DNA of 64,000 bases. Source: Tunicatimonas pelagia. Its GTDB lineage: Bacteria > Bacteroidota > Bacteroidia > Cytophagales > Cyclobacteriaceae. This document shows, piece by piece, positions 9,150 through 19,858 of the stretch. The DNA lies in assembly GCF_030506325.1 (NCBI RefSeq), contig NZ_CP120683.1:5770501-5834500 (forward strand), written 5' to 3'. The stretch's first letter is position 1. Every line of letters begins with the position of its first letter. The notes under the pieces were generated by a model. The model worked only from the letters and a program-made list of their open reading frames with translations. It searched no databases and was not told the origin of the DNA. The position numbers were made by a program, and so were the translations under genes.

Positions 9150-9686
9150 ATGACTAGAGAAGAAAAAGGAGTCCTGATCGATGATCTTGCCGAGAAGCTT
9201 CGTAACACCAGTTACTTCTACGTAGCCGATACCGGAGGGCTATCAGTAAAGGAAATTAATGAATTTCGGGCAATGTGCTTTCAGCGAGGTATTGAGTACA
9301 AAATTTTCAAAAACACCCTGATTCGTAAAGCCCTAGAACAGCTCGATACTGATTACGAACCCTTTCACGATGCTTTGAAAGGTACGTCAGGCATAATGTT
9401 CTCAGCCGAAACGAGTAACGCGCCGGCTAAAGTTATTAAGGAGTACCGTAAGAAAGGAGGCGATGCCGAAAAGCCAGCGCTGAAAGCGGCTTCAATTGAT
9501 TCGGATTTATTCATCGGTGAGGAGCATTTGGATATGCTAAGCTCATTGAAGTCTAAGGACGAACTTTTAGGCGAAGTAATTACGTTACTTCAATCTCCTG
9601 CCAAAAACGTTATTTCTGCTCTTCAGAGTGGTAAAAACAAGCTGGCGGGTATCGTTAAAACCCTGTCTGAGCGCGAAGAGTCTTAG
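9150..9686 (+). CDS. rplJ: 50S ribosomal protein L10
   Basis: 178 aa. L10 anchors the L7/L12 dimers on the stalk base. The N-terminal RNA-binding domain (TREEKGVLIDDLAEKLRNTS) and a helical C-terminal tail for L12 binding are present. It lies 48 nt ahead of rplL, with no recognisable promoter in the gap. Confidence 0.97.
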   Translation: MTREEKGVLIDDLAEKLRNTSYFYVADTGGLSVKEINEFRAMCFQRGIEYKIFKNTLIRKALEQLDTDYEPFHDALKGTSGIMFSAETSNAPAKVIKEYRKKGGDAEKPALKAASIDSDLFIGEEHLDMLSSLKSKDELLGEVITLLQSPAKNVISALQSGKNKLAGIVKTLSEREES

Positions 9687-9734
9687 AAAAATAAAATCAA
9701 TTAAACAATACTTACTAATTAATTCCGAATTAAA

Positions 9735-10115
9735 ATGGCAGATCTGAAAGACTTCGCAGAACAACTGGTTAACTTATCAGTGAAAGAAGTAAACGAGTTG
9801 GCGAACATTCTGAAAGAAGAATATGGTATAGAGCCGGCTGCTGCCGCAGCTGTTGCCGCAGCTCCCGCTGGTGGCGGTGGTGAAGGCGGTGGCGCTGAAG
9901 AACAAACTGAGTTTGATGTAATTCTTAAAGCTCCGGGCGGATCTAAATTGGCGGTAGTGAAACTTGTGAAGGAACTTACTGGTTTAGGTTTGAAAGAAGC
10001 TAAAGCATTAGTAGACGGTGCGCCTACCGAAGTAAAGCAAGGACTTCCTAAAGATGAAGCCGAAGGCTTGAAAAAGCAGTTAGAAGAAGCCGGTGCTGAA
10101 GTAGAAATTAAGTAA
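9735..10115 (+). CDS. rplL: 50S ribosomal protein L7/L12
   Basis: 126 aa. The N-terminal dimerisation domain (1-33) and the C-terminal factor-binding domain (about 58-126, with the [13 protein letters not shown] segment) are typical. The hinge (34-57) is alanine-rich and then unusually glycine-rich ([13 protein letters not shown]), which should make it very flexible. A hairpin with a short T-run follows before rpoB, as expected for stalk proteins being made in excess of polymerase. Confidence 0.98.
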   Translation: MADLKDFAEQLVNLSVKEVNELANILKEEYGIEPAAAAAVAAAPAGGGGEGGGAEEQTEFDVILKAPGGSKLAVVKLVKELTGLGLKEAKALVDGAPTEVKQGLPKDEAEGLKKQLEEAGAEVEIK

Positions 10116-10155
10116 TTAGCAATATACCACGACCATATTTCATTTTTAGCATCAC

Positions 10156-10182
10156 AGGCCTGGCTCGCTAGTCAGGTCTTTT
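10156..10182 (+). terminator. Attenuator-like hairpin between rplL and rpoB
   Basis: AGGCCTGGC (10156-10164) pairs with GTCAGGTCT (10171-10179) over a 6-nt loop, using two G-T pairs, then a T-run of four. It is weak as a full terminator and lies inside the 158-nt gap where other bacteria attenuate rpoBC transcription. Confidence 0.6.
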
Positions 10183-10273
10183 CCCGTTTGTGGGCTTTTT
10201 ACCAGCTTTTGCTTCTTGACCATTACCAGAATAGAATTCTGAATATTCCCATCACCCAAAAAACTGAAGTGTT

Positions 10274-13200
10274 TTGGCTAACGTAAAAAATTCTAAAAAC
10301 CAAGCCAGCCTTACCGCTGGCCTTCCTAACCGTATTAGCTTTGCTTCTATTGGAAAGGTACTAGATTACCCCGATTTTCTTAATGTTCAACTGCAATCTT
10401 TTCAGGATTTCCTGCAGATTGATACCCCCGCTGAGCAGCGAAGAAACGAAGGGCTATATAAAGTATTTTCGGAAAATTTTCCGATCACCGACTCTCGGGA
10501 GAACTTTGTTCTTGAGTTCATAGATTACGTAATTGATCCACCGAAATATTCGGTAGATGAATCCATAGATCGCGGGTTAACATATTCCGTCCCGCTCAAA
10601 GCAAAGCTACGTTTATCGTGCAACGATGAAGATAACGAAGACTTTGAGACCATAGAACAAGAGGTGTTTTTGGGTAACATCCCGTACATGACTACCAAAG
10701 GTTCTTTTATTATCAACGGGGCTGAGCGTGTTATCGTATCACAGCTGCACCGATCTCCGGGAGTGTTCTTCGCTCAAAGCAAGCATACCAACGGTACCAA
10801 GCTGTATTCAGCACGAATTATTCCGTTTAAGGGTTCGTGGATTGAGTTTGCTACAGATGTGAACAATGTGATGTATGCGTATATTGACCGAAAAAAGAAG
10901 TTTCCGGTAACTACGCTGTTGCGCGCCATTGGCTATGGATTAGATAAAGACATTCTCAACCTTTTTGAGCTTTCTGAAGAGGTCGAGGCCAATGAAAAAA
11001 ACCTGAAGCAGTACGAAGGGCGAAAGTTAGCCGCAAGAGTGCTACGTACCTGGACAGAAGATTTCGTAGATGAAGATACTGGAGAGGTAGTTTCTATTGA
11101 CCGAAACGAAGTATTACTGGAACGAGACTCAGTACTTCAGGAAGAAGATATTAACACCATTCTTGAGTCTGGAACAGATTCTATCATTCTGCATCGCGAG
11201 GATGTGAATGTGACAGACTACTCAATAATCTATAATACGCTTCAGAAAGACCCGTCTAACTCGGAGAAAGAAGCGGTTGAGCAAATCTATCGTCAGCTTC
11301 GTAATACTGAGGCACCTGATGAGCAAACCGCTCGGGACATTATTCAGAGTCTGTTCTTTAGCGACAAGCGTTATGATTTGGGCGAGGTAGGACGTTACCG
11401 AATTAACAAAAAATTAGACTTAGAGATAGAATCTGATATTCGGGTACTAACCAAAGAAGATATCATCAAAATTGTTAAGTACCTAATTGGGTTGATTAAC
11501 TCTAAGGCGGTGGTAGATGATATTGACCACTTGAGTAACCGACGGGTACGAACCGTGGGTGAGCAGCTGTATAGCCAGTTTGGAGTAGGTTTGGCGCGGA
11601 TGGCTCGAACCATCAAAGAGCGGATGAACGTACGGGACAACGAGGATTTCAAACCCGTTGATCTTATCAACGCCCGAACGCTTTCTTCGGTAATCAATTC
11701 CTTCTTCGGAACCAACCAGCTTTCGCAGTTTATGGATCAGACCAACCCACTAGCGGAAGTGACCCACAAGCGAAGAATGTCAGCCTTAGGGCCGGGTGGT
11801 CTGTCCCGAGAGCGAGCCGGTTTTGAGGTACGTGATGTTCACTACACCCACTACGGTCGTTTGTGTACAATTGAGACTCCAGAAGGTCCGAACATTGGGC
11901 TAATCTCATCACTATGCGTTCACGCCAAAGTGAATACGATGGGCTTCATTGAAACCCCGTACCGTAAAGTAAATGAGGGGATTGTTACCAAAGATGTAGT
12001 ATACCTGACGGCCGAAGAAGAAGACACACATAATATCGCCCAAGCAAACGCCCCGATTGAAGACAGTGGGAAATTTGTAAACGAAACGGTGAAAGCCCGT
12101 TACGAAGGTGACTTCCCGGTGGTGGGTCCCGATGATCTTACCTACATGGATATTGCGCCCAACCAAATTGTATCGGTAGCCGCTTCGCTTATTCCGTTTT
12201 TGGAACATGATGATGCTAACCGGGCTTTGATGGGATCAAACATGCAGCGACAAGCTGTGCCTTTGCTAAAACCTCAGGCTCCAATTGTGGGAACTGGGTT
12301 AGAAGGACGGGTGGCACAAGACTCTCGCTCACTGATTGTAGCCGAAGGCGATGGTGAAATCCACTACGTTGATTCTAAGAAGATTACTGTAAGGTATGAC
12401 TTGACCGACGATGAGCGATTGGTGAACTTTGGCGACGACTTGAAAACCTACGAGTTGATTAAGTTCCGTCGTACTAACCAGGATACTTGCGTGAACCTCA
12501 AGCCTATTGTGCTAAAAGGGGAGCGAGTAACGCAAGGTCAAGTTCTCTGCGAAGGATTCGCTACTGAAAACGGAGAGTTAGCATTAGGCCGAAACCTGCT
12601 GGTGGCTTTCATGCCTTGGCAGGGATATAATTTTGAAGATGCGATTGTAATCTCAGAAAGAGTAGTGCGCGACGATGTGTTTACATCAGTACATATTGAG
12701 GAGTTTGAATTAGAAGTGCGGGACACCAAGCGCGGAGAGGAAGAACTAACTTCGGAGATTCCTAACGTGAGTGAAGATGCGGTTAGGAATCTGGATGAAA
12801 ATGGTATCATCCGTACCGGTGCAGCAGTAAAAGAAGGCGATATTCTGATTGGTAAGATCACCCCGAAAGGAGAGACTGATCCAACGCCGGAGGAAAAGCT
12901 GCTTCGTGCTATTTTTGGCGATAAAGCTGGGGATGTGAAAGATGCCTCATTACGGGCTTCTCCTTCGCTTCGAGGAACTGTAATTGACACCAAACTTTTC
13001 TCGCGTCCTAAAAAGGATAAAGACCTGCGAGCCAAAGCCCGAAAAGAGGTAGAAACGCTGAAATCTCGCTTTAAGAATGATATTCTGGCTGTGCGAGGGG
13101 AGATGATCGATAAGATGGTTTCTCTGCTAGATGGTAAAAACTCTCAAGGGATTAAGCATAAGTTCGGCGATGAGATTATGTCGAAGGGTGTGAAGTTTAA

Positions 13201-14173
13201 CCGCCAGAATATTGAGAATAATCTGTTTCCAGATAAAAATATCTACCGAGACGAAAGTTCGTACAGCATTCCTGAAGAAGCTAATCTGATTGCGGATATT
13301 ATTGTTGACGACTGGACTGGCGACGAACGCATTGACCGTATGGTGGGTGAGCTGGTGAAAAACTATAACAATCGTCGTAATGAGGTAACAGCACGGTTCA
13401 AGCGAGAGCGATTTACCCTGGAGGTAGGCGATGAACTGCCAGCAGGTATTGTGCAGTTAGCTAAAGTGTACGTAGCCAAAAAGCGAAAGCTTAAAGTGGG
13501 AGATAAGATGGCGGGACGCCACGGAAATAAAGGAGTGGTTGCCAAAATTGTGCGGGAAGAAGACATGCCATTCCAAGCCGATGGCACTCCGGTAGATATT
13601 GTGTTGAACCCACTAGGGGTGCCCTCCCGGATGAATATCGGTCAAATCTATGAGACCGTATTGGGGTGGGCCGGACTGAAACTTCACAAACGTTACGCTA
13701 CGCCGATTTTTGACGGAGCTACGATGGAGGACGTTACTAAGGAGTTAAAAGACGCCAAGCTACCCGACTACGGACGAACCTATTTATACGACGGATTGTC
13801 GGGAGTGCGGTTCGACCAGAAAGTAACCGTAGGAGTAATCTATATGCTTAAACTGGGACACTTGGTAGACGATAAGATGCACGCTCGCTCTATTGGGCCG
13901 TACTCGCTCATCACGCAGCAGCCATTGGGTGGTAAAGCTCAATTCGGGGGACAGCGTTTTGGTGAGATGGAGGTATGGGCACTGGAAGCCTTCGGAGCAG
14001 CTAACGTGTTACAGGAGATCCTAACAGTGAAATCTGACGATGTGGTAGGACGGGCTAAAGCCTACGAAGCCATTGTGAAGGGGGAAAACCTGCCTCGTCC
14101 GAATATTCCGGAGTCATTCAACGTACTCGTTCACGAGCTGCGAGGTTTGGCCTTGGAAATTACATTAGACTAA
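10274..14173 (+). CDS. rpoB: RNA polymerase subunit beta
   Basis: 1299 aa, typical for the phylum. The start is TTG at 10274: an in-frame TGA at 10265 lies three codons upstream and no ATG occurs before conserved sequence ([18 protein letters not shown]). Conserved catalytic segments include the fork/rifampicin region ([12 protein letters not shown] and preceding sequence) and [16 protein letters not shown] near the active centre. Together with rpoC it forms the catalytic core. Distance to rpoC is 73 nt and contains a perfect hairpin. Confidence 0.99.
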   Translation: MANVKNSKNQASLTAGLPNRISFASIGKVLDYPDFLNVQLQSFQDFLQIDTPAEQRRNEGLYKVFSENFPITDSRENFVLEFIDYVIDPPKYSVDESIDRGLTYSVPLKAKLRLSCNDEDNEDFETIEQEVFLGNIPYMTTKGSFIINGAERVIVSQLHRSPGVFFAQSKHTNGTKLYSARIIPFKGSWIEFATDVNNVMYAYIDRKKKFPVTTLLRAIGYGLDKDILNLFELSEEVEANEKNLKQYEGRKLAARVLRTWTEDFVDEDTGEVVSIDRNEVLLERDSVLQEEDINTILESGTDSIILHREDVNVTDYSIIYNTLQKDPSNSEKEAVEQIYRQLRNTEAPDEQTARDIIQSLFFSDKRYDLGEVGRYRINKKLDLEIESDIRVLTKEDIIKIVKYLIGLINSKAVVDDIDHLSNRRVRTVGEQLYSQFGVGLARMARTIKERMNVRDNEDFKPVDLINARTLSSVINSFFGTNQLSQFMDQTNPLAEVTHKRRMSALGPGGLSRERAGFEVRDVHYTHYGRLCTIETPEGPNIGLISSLCVHAKVNTMGFIETPYRKVNEGIVTKDVVYLTAEEEDTHNIAQANAPIEDSGKFVNETVKARYEGDFPVVGPDDLTYMDIAPNQIVSVAASLIPFLEHDDANRALMGSNMQRQAVPLLKPQAPIVGTGLEGRVAQDSRSLIVAEGDGEIHYVDSKKITVRYDLTDDERLVNFGDDLKTYELIKFRRTNQDTCVNLKPIVLKGERVTQGQVLCEGFATENGELALGRNLLVAFMPWQGYNFEDAIVISERVVRDDVFTSVHIEEFELEVRDTKRGEEELTSEIPNVSEDAVRNLDENGIIRTGAAVKEGDILIGKITPKGETDPTPEEKLLRAIFGDKAGDVKDASLRASPSLRGTVIDTKLFSRPKKDKDLRAKARKEVETLKSRFKNDILAVRGEMIDKMVSLLDGKNSQGIKHKFGDEIMSKGVKFNRQNIENNLFPDKNIYRDESSYSIPEEANLIADIIVDDWTGDERIDRMVGELVKNYNNRRNEVTARFKRERFTLEVGDELPAGIVQLAKVYVAKKRKLKVGDKMAGRHGNKGVVAKIVREEDMPFQADGTPVDIVLNPLGVPSRMNIGQIYETVLGWAGLKLHKRYATPIFDGATMEDVTKELKDAKLPDYGRTYLYDGLSGVRFDQKVTVGVIYMLKLGHLVDDKMHARSIGPYSLITQQPLGGKAQFGGQRFGEMEVWALEAFGAANVLQEILTVKSDDVVGRAKAYEAIVKGENLPRPNIPESFNVLVHELRGLALEITLD

Positions 14174-14182
14174 AAACTATGA

Positions 14183-14202
14183 GTATCCGCTACTGCGGAT
14201 AC
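14183..14202 (+). other. Perfect stem-loop between rpoB and rpoC
   Basis: GTATCCGC (14183-14190), loop TACT, GCGGATAC (14195-14202). It is followed by CTAATTTTA, too poor in T for a clear terminator; a processing site or pause is possible. Confidence 0.65.
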
Positions 14203-14214
14203 CTAATTTTACAT

Positions 14215-14240
14215 TATCAATTTTCAATTTTCAATTGATA
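14215..14240 (+). repeat. TATCAATT inverted repeat ahead of rpoC
   Basis: TATCAATT (14215-14222) and AATTGATA (14233-14240) flank a 10-nt TTCAATTTTC loop. The same words occur in the inverted repeat after mdh near 63343-63431. Confidence 0.6.
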
Positions 14241-14246
14241 TAAAGT

Positions 14247-17200
14247 ATGGCATTCAAGAAAAATAAGAAGTTCTCCAATGATTTCTCGAAGGTAACCATT
14301 AGCCTTGCTTCTCCTGAGTCTATTTTAGAAAGCTCGCACGGGGAAGTTACGCAGCCCGAGACCATCAATTACCGGACGTACAAGCCGGAAATGGGTGGGT
14401 TGTTTTGTGAGCGTATTTTCGGCCCGGTAAAAGATTGGGAATGTCATTGCGGAAAATATAAGCGCATTCGCTACAAAGGTATTATTTGCGACCGTTGTGG
14501 AGTAGAAGTGACTGAGAAGAAGGTGCGACGAGAGCGAATGGGGCATATTGAGTTGGTGGTGCCCGTAGCGCATATTTGGTACTTCCGCTCGTTGCCGAAC
14601 AAAATTGGCTACCTGCTTGGTCTTTCTACTAAGAAACTCGATCAGATTATCTACTACGAGCGCTACGTGGTAATCCAAGCTGGAGTGAAAGCTGAAGACG
14701 GAATTAGCTATCTGGATTATCTGACTGAGGATGAATACCTAGATATCATCGATAAGCTTCCGGCCGATAATCAGCGATTGGACGATAACGATCCGAATAA
14801 GTTTATCGCTAAAATGGGAGCGGAAGCCCTGGAGATGCTACTAGCCCAGCTAAAACTGCAGGAGCTAGAGTATAGTCTTCGCCATCAGGCCAACACGGAT
14901 ACTTCCCAGCAAAGAAAAGCAGAGGCACTAAAGCGGTTGAAAGTAGTAACAGCTTTCCTTGATGCCCGCAATCGTATTGAGAACCGTCCGGAGTGGATGG
15001 TTATTAAGATGGTGCCGGTTATTCCGCCTGAACTACGTCCATTAGTACCGCTCGATGGTGGTCGCTTTGCCACTTCCGATTTGAACGATCTTTACCGTCG
15101 GGTAATTATCCGAAACAATCGTCTGAAGCGACTGATCGATATTAAAGCACCCGAAGTAATTCTTCGAAACGAGAAGCGAATGCTGCAAGAAGCGGTTGAC
15201 TCACTCTTCGACAACTCTCGGAAGGTAAACGCAGTGCGCTCCGACGGAAATCGGGCACTGAAATCACTCAGCGATATGCTGAAAGGTAAGCAAGGACGTT
15301 TCCGCCAGAACCTACTGGGTAAGCGAGTTGACTACTCGGGTCGTTCGGTGATCGTGGTAGGTCCCGAATTGAAAATGCACGAATGCGGTTTGCCTAAAGA
15401 TATGGCAGCTGAGCTTTTCAAGCCGTTCATCATTCGTAAGCTCATCGAGCGGGGAATTGTCAAAACGGTAAAGTCAGCCAAGAAAATTGTGGATCGTAAA
15501 GATCCGGTAGTTTGGGATATTCTGGAAAATGTGTTGAAGGGACATCCGGTGCTATTGAACCGGGCTCCAACGCTTCACCGTTTGGGTATACAAGCATTTC
15601 AGCCCAAGCTAATTGAGGGAAAAGCTATTCAGCTTCATCCGTTAGTATGTACTGCCTTCAATGCTGACTTTGATGGTGACCAGATGGCGGTACACGTGCC
15701 ATTAGGACACGAAGCGGTACTGGAGGCTTCTATGCTGATGCTGTCCAGCCATAACATTTTGAACCCAGCCAATGGCGCACCTATAACGGTTCCTTCGCAA
15801 GACATGGTGCTTGGGTTGTACTACGTAACCAAAGGGCGTAAGCACACTCCGGAGGTGCCAATTGCAGGAGAAGGCCTGTCTTTCTACAGTGCCGAGGAGG
15901 TGATTGTAGCTCTCAATGAAGGTCAGATTTCTAAGCACGCGTATATTAAAGTACGAACAAAAGTTCGTAATGAGCAGAACGAGCTAGAAGATAAAATCAT
16001 CGAGACGGTTGCTGGGCGAGTGGTATTCAATGAGCTGGTGCCGGAAGAAGTGGGGTACGTAGATGAACTCCTCACGAAGAAGAAGCTACAGCAAATCATC
16101 GCGATGGTCTATAAAATTGCTGGCGTAGCCCGTACGGCCAAATTCTTAGATGACATCAAAGAGTTAGGTTTCCAGATGGCCTACAAGGGTGGGTTATCCA
16201 TTGGGTTAGACGATATTATCGTTCCGAACGATAAACTAGGGCTTATCCAGGAAGCAAAAGAGGAAGTTGATTCAGTTCGGAACAACTACTTTATGGGGCT
16301 TATCACCGATAACGAGCGTTACAATCAGGTAATTGACGTATGGACTCGGGTGAACTCTCGTTTGACCAACGCCCTGATGAAGAAAATGGAAGACGACCAG
16401 CTAGGGTTCAACTCCATTTATATGATGATGCACTCGGGAGCTCGCGGTTCTCGGGAGCAGATTCGTCAGCTTGGCGGTATGCGAGGGCTAATGGCTAAGC
16501 CGCAGAAAAACCTGCAAGGTTCAGTCGGTGAGATTATTGAGAACCCAATTCTTTCCAACTTCAAGGAAGGGCTCGACGTAATTGAGTACTTTATCTCTAC
16601 ACACGGAGCGCGGAAAGGTCTGGCTGATACGGCTTTGAAAACAGCCGATGCTGGTTACCTAACTCGTCGTCTGGTAGATGTAGCTCAGGATGTAGTGATT
16701 CGGGAAGAGGACTGTGGTACTGTTCGCGGATTATTGGTAGCTTCTCTTAAAGATAACGAAGAAGTAGTAGAACCGCTATCAGAGCGTATTCTGGGGCGGG
16801 TGTCTGTACACGATATTTTTGATCCGATTTCGGACGAGCTTATCATTGAGTCGGGAACGGAAATTACCGAAGAATTAGCAGCCTTGGTGGATGAACGAGG
16901 CATTGAAGAGATGGAAATTCGCTCACCACTGACGTGTGAAACCAAGAGTGGAATTTGCTCGAAATGCTACGGAAGAAACCTTTCAACGGGCTACATGGTA
17001 CAAGACGGTGAATCGGTTGGCGTTATTGCAGCTCAGTCTATTGGTGAACCCGGTACGCAGTTAACGCTTCGTACGTTCCACGTGGGGGGTACAGCTTCCA
17101 ACATTGCGGTAGAAGCTACTATCAAAGCGAAGTTCTCCGGTAAAGTAGAATTTGAGGAGCTACGCTCGCTAAAAACTACCGACGACGAAGGCGAACCTAA

Positions 17201-18566
17201 AACGGTAGTAATGGGCCGCTCGGGTGAAATAAAAATTGTAGATGAGAAAACAGGCAAAGTATTCTCAACCTACAATGCACCCTACGGTTCCTTCCTGCGA
17301 GTGAAGGAAGGCGATACGGTAGAGAAAGGAGACGAGCTTTGCTACTGGGATCCGTACAACGCAGTGATCCTTTCGGAGTTTGAAGGAAAAGTAGACTTCG
17401 AGTACATTGAACAGGGAATTACCTACAAAGAAGAATACGATGAGCAGACGGGGCACCGTGAGAAGGTAATTACCGAAACGAGGGATAAAACGAAGAATCC
17501 GGCTATCGTTATTGAACCTTCGGGCAGTGACTTTGAGCGTAAAGCTTACAACATTCCAGTAGGAGCGCACTTAGCCGTAGATATTGACGATAAAGTTCGA
17601 GCCGGACAAGTAATTGCCAAGATTCCTCGGATGATGAGTAAGTCTCGGGATATTACAGGTGGTCTGCCTCGGGTAACTGAACTTTTTGAGGCACGTAACC
17701 CTTCCAATCCGGCGGTAGTAAGTGAGATCAACGGAGCCGTAACCTACGGAGGCATCAAACGAGGTAATCGGGAAATATTTATTGAGTCGAAAGATGGAAT
17801 CAAGAAACGATACTTAGTACCGCTTTCTAAGCACATTCTAGTTCAGGATAATGACTTCGTTCGGGCGGGAATGCCGTTGTCTGATGGAGCCATTACCCCA
17901 GCGGATATTCTGGCGATTAAAGGCCCAACGGCAGTACAAGAATATTTAGTGAATGAGATTCAGGAAGTATACCGTTTGCAAGGAGTAAAAATCAACGATA
18001 AGCACATTGAGGTGATTGTAAGCCAAATGATGCAAAAAGTGGAGATTGAGAATGAAGGGGATACAAACTTCTTGAAGCGACAGGTAGTAGATAAATTCTC
18101 GTTCCGGGAAGAAAATGATGCTATTCTAGATAAAAAGCTTGTGGTGGAAGTAGGAGACTCTACCAACTTCAAGCAAGGCATGATTATCTCTTCTCGTCAG
18201 CTTCGCGATGAAAACTCTTCTCTGAAGCGTCAGGACAAAAATATCGTGCAGGTACGCGATGCTCAACCGGCGGTAGCCAAACCTACCTTGCAGGGAATCA
18301 CTCAGGCATCATTAGGTACCGAGAGCTTTATCTCGGCGGCTTCTTTCCAAGAAACCACCAAAGTACTTAGTGAAGCTTCCATTCGAGGAAAAGCTGATCA
18401 TCTGAACGGCCTGAAAGAAAATGTGATTGTCGGCCATCTGATTCCAGCCGGAACAGGTATGCGAGAATACAAGAACATTATTGTTGGTTCTAAGGAAGAG
18501 TACGAAGCATTGCGCGCTTCCCGCGAAAGTCGCGTGGAAGAAAATAGTACGGTTGAAACCAACTAG
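14247..18566 (+). CDS. rpoC: RNA polymerase subunit beta'
   Basis: 1439 aa. The first zinc site is visible (Cys66, Cys68, Cys81, Cys84). The absolutely conserved NADFDGD loop lies at 472-478, with Asp474, Asp476 and Asp478 as magnesium ligands. A second cysteine cluster ([13 protein letters not shown]) lies near residue 900. No frameshift or intein is seen. The stop is followed after 2 nt by the DUF3467 gene, so the two are co-transcribed. Confidence 0.99.
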   Translation: MAFKKNKKFSNDFSKVTISLASPESILESSHGEVTQPETINYRTYKPEMGGLFCERIFGPVKDWECHCGKYKRIRYKGIICDRCGVEVTEKKVRRERMGHIELVVPVAHIWYFRSLPNKIGYLLGLSTKKLDQIIYYERYVVIQAGVKAEDGISYLDYLTEDEYLDIIDKLPADNQRLDDNDPNKFIAKMGAEALEMLLAQLKLQELEYSLRHQANTDTSQQRKAEALKRLKVVTAFLDARNRIENRPEWMVIKMVPVIPPELRPLVPLDGGRFATSDLNDLYRRVIIRNNRLKRLIDIKAPEVILRNEKRMLQEAVDSLFDNSRKVNAVRSDGNRALKSLSDMLKGKQGRFRQNLLGKRVDYSGRSVIVVGPELKMHECGLPKDMAAELFKPFIIRKLIERGIVKTVKSAKKIVDRKDPVVWDILENVLKGHPVLLNRAPTLHRLGIQAFQPKLIEGKAIQLHPLVCTAFNADFDGDQMAVHVPLGHEAVLEASMLMLSSHNILNPANGAPITVPSQDMVLGLYYVTKGRKHTPEVPIAGEGLSFYSAEEVIVALNEGQISKHAYIKVRTKVRNEQNELEDKIIETVAGRVVFNELVPEEVGYVDELLTKKKLQQIIAMVYKIAGVARTAKFLDDIKELGFQMAYKGGLSIGLDDIIVPNDKLGLIQEAKEEVDSVRNNYFMGLITDNERYNQVIDVWTRVNSRLTNALMKKMEDDQLGFNSIYMMMHSGARGSREQIRQLGGMRGLMAKPQKNLQGSVGEIIENPILSNFKEGLDVIEYFISTHGARKGLADTALKTADAGYLTRRLVDVAQDVVIREEDCGTVRGLLVASLKDNEEVVEPLSERILGRVSVHDIFDPISDELIIESGTEITEELAALVDERGIEEMEIRSPLTCETKSGICSKCYGRNLSTGYMVQDGESVGVIAAQSIGEPGTQLTLRTFHVGGTASNIAVEATIKAKFSGKVEFEELRSLKTTDDEGEPKTVVMGRSGEIKIVDEKTGKVFSTYNAPYGSFLRVKEGDTVEKGDELCYWDPYNAVILSEFEGKVDFEYIEQGITYKEEYDEQTGHREKVITETRDKTKNPAIVIEPSGSDFERKAYNIPVGAHLAVDIDDKVRAGQVIAKIPRMMSKSRDITGGLPRVTELFEARNPSNPAVVSEINGAVTYGGIKRGNREIFIESKDGIKKRYLVPLSKHILVQDNDFVRAGMPLSDGAITPADILAIKGPTAVQEYLVNEIQEVYRLQGVKINDKHIEVIVSQMMQKVEIENEGDTNFLKRQVVDKFSFREENDAILDKKLVVEVGDSTNFKQGMIISSRQLRDENSSLKRQDKNIVQVRDAQPAVAKPTLQGITQASLGTESFISAASFQETTKVLSEASIRGKADHLNGLKENVIVGHLIPAGTGMREYKNIIVGSKEEYEALRASRESRVEENSTVETN

Positions 18567-18568
18567 TA

Positions 18569-18898
18569 ATGGCTAAAGAAGAGCAAGAAGATCAACAGCG
18601 TCGGAACCAGATTAGCATTGAGCTTTCGGAAGAAATGGCCGAAGGGCAGTATGCTAATCTGGCCACGATTGCCCACTCCAATAGTGAGTTTGTCATCGAT
18701 TTCATTCGCCTGATGCCAGGGGCACCCAAAGCGAAAGTGAAATCCCGAATTATTATCACCCCCGATCATGCTAAGCGGCTGCTATTCGCCTTGCAAGATA
18801 ATATCGAAAAATTCGAGGGAGCATTCGGTCCAATCAAGCAGTCAGACGAGACTCCGAAGTTTCCAATTAACTTTGGTGGGGCAATTGGAGAGGCTTAA
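18569..18898 (+). CDS. DUF3467 family protein
   Basis: 109 aa, acidic, soluble, no signal peptide. It matches the DUF3467 family in outline (QISIELSEEMAEGQYANLA, then FVIDFIRLMPG and RIIITPDHAKRLLFAL). In Bacteroidota this small protein often follows rpoC; its function is not established. The 2-nt gap to rpoC argues for co-expression with polymerase, so a polymerase- or ribosome-linked role is a reasonable guess but nothing in the sequence proves it. Confidence 0.85.
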   Translation: MAKEEQEDQQRRNQISIELSEEMAEGQYANLATIAHSNSEFVIDFIRLMPGAPKAKVKSRIIITPDHAKRLLFALQDNIEKFEGAFGPIKQSDETPKFPINFGGAIGEA

Positions 18899-18918
18899 GA
18901 ACTATTTTGAAATTATAT

Positions 18919-18950
18919 TTTGTTATAAACCGTCTATTTGGCTAACTTTG
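18919..18950 (+). promoter_or_regulatory. Promoter of rpsL-rpsG-fusA-rpsJ
   Basis: TTTG (18919-18922), 20-nt spacer, TAACTTTG (18943-18950): a near-perfect Bacteroidota promoter 42 nt upstream of rpsL. Confidence 0.85.
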
Positions 18951-18972
18951 CACCTCAAAATTTCGCGAGGTG
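18951..18972 (+). other. Leader stem-loop of the rpsL unit
   Basis: CACCTC (18951-18956) pairs with GAGGTG (18967-18972) directly after the -7 element; CTT of the -7 box and AAG at 18974-18976 can extend the stem across small bulges. It would form the very 5' end of the transcript. Confidence 0.6.
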
Positions 18973-18992
18973 TAAGAAAATAGTAAATTTTA

Positions 18993-19367
18993 ATGCCTAC
19001 CATACAGCAGTTAGTAAGAAAAGGAAGAAAGGAATTGACTTCAAAATCGAAGTCGCCCGCACTGGATTCTTGTCCACAACGCCGGGGAGTTTGTACCCGG
19101 GTTTACACTACCACTCCTAAGAAGCCCAACTCGGCCATGCGTAAGGTGGCGCGGGTGCGGTTAACCAACGGTCGGGAGGTAAACGCTTACATTCCCGGAG
19201 AAGGACATAACCTGCAGGAGCACTCAATTGTATTGATTCGCGGGGGACGGGTGAAGGACTTGCCAGGGGTGCGTTACCACATTATTCGCGGTGCGCTGGA
19301 TACCGCTGGTGTAAGTGGACGTCTGCAAAGAAGATCAAAATACGGCGCAAAACGCCCTAAAAAATAG
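18993..19367 (+). CDS. rpsL: 30S ribosomal protein S12
   Basis: 124 aa. S12 sits at the decoding centre. The conserved PKKPNSA (42-48) and [12 protein letters not shown] (85-96) loops, where streptomycin-resistance substitutions occur in other bacteria, keep the wild-type lysines (Lys43, Lys88). First gene of the str unit, 42 nt after its promoter and 20 nt before rpsG. Confidence 0.98.
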   Translation: MPTIQQLVRKGRKELTSKSKSPALDSCPQRRGVCTRVYTTTPKKPNSAMRKVARVRLTNGREVNAYIPGEGHNLQEHSIVLIRGGRVKDLPGVRYHIIRGALDTAGVSGRLQRRSKYGAKRPKK

Positions 19368-19387
19368 AACCATAGCAATAATACTCC

Positions 19388-19855
19388 ATGAGGAAAGCTA
19401 AACCCAAGAAAAGATACGTTTTACCCGATCCTAAGTACAAGGATACGCTGGTAACCCGATTTGTGAATTACATGATGGTAGATGGTAAGAAAAGTACCGC
19501 CTATTCTATTTTCTATGATGCCATTTCGCTAGTAGAAGAGCGCACCAGTGAAAATGGTCTGGAGCTTTGGAAGAAAGCACTAGGTAACATTATGCCATCG
19601 GTAGAAGTGAAGAGTCGTCGAGTGGGTGGTGCTACTTTTCAGGTGCCATTAGAAGTGCGGCCGGGACGAAAAACATCGCTAGGTATTAAGTGGATGATTC
19701 GCTACGCTCGCGCTCGGGGAGAAAAAACGATGAAGGAGCGGTTAGCAGGAGAAATTATTGCTGCTTCTAAAGGAGAAGGGGCTGCCGTGAAGAAAAAAGA
19801 TGATACGCATCGTATGGCCGATGCTAACAGAGCTTTCTCACATTTTAGAATTTAA
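19388..19855 (+). CDS. rpsG: 30S ribosomal protein S7
   Basis: 155 aa, normal for S7. It nucleates assembly of the 30S head. Family segments KSTAYSIFYDA and VEVKSRRVGGATFQVPLEV are present. The stop lies 3 nt before fusA, implying tight coupling. In E. coli S7 represses this operon; I see no clear mimic of its 16S site here. Confidence 0.98.
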   Translation: MRKAKPKKRYVLPDPKYKDTLVTRFVNYMMVDGKKSTAYSIFYDAISLVEERTSENGLELWKKALGNIMPSVEVKSRRVGGATFQVPLEVRPGRKTSLGIKWMIRYARARGEKTMKERLAGEIIAASKGEGAAVKKKDDTHRMADANRAFSHFRI

Positions 19856-19858
19856 GAA

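Noticed and set aside
12538-13035. 165-codon minus-strand frame inside rpoB
   Set aside because: Antisense shadow of a strongly conserved gene; serine-rich as expected from codon bias of the sense strand.
18993-19367. Streptomycin-resistance allele of rpsL
   Set aside because: Lys43 and Lys88 are both wild type.
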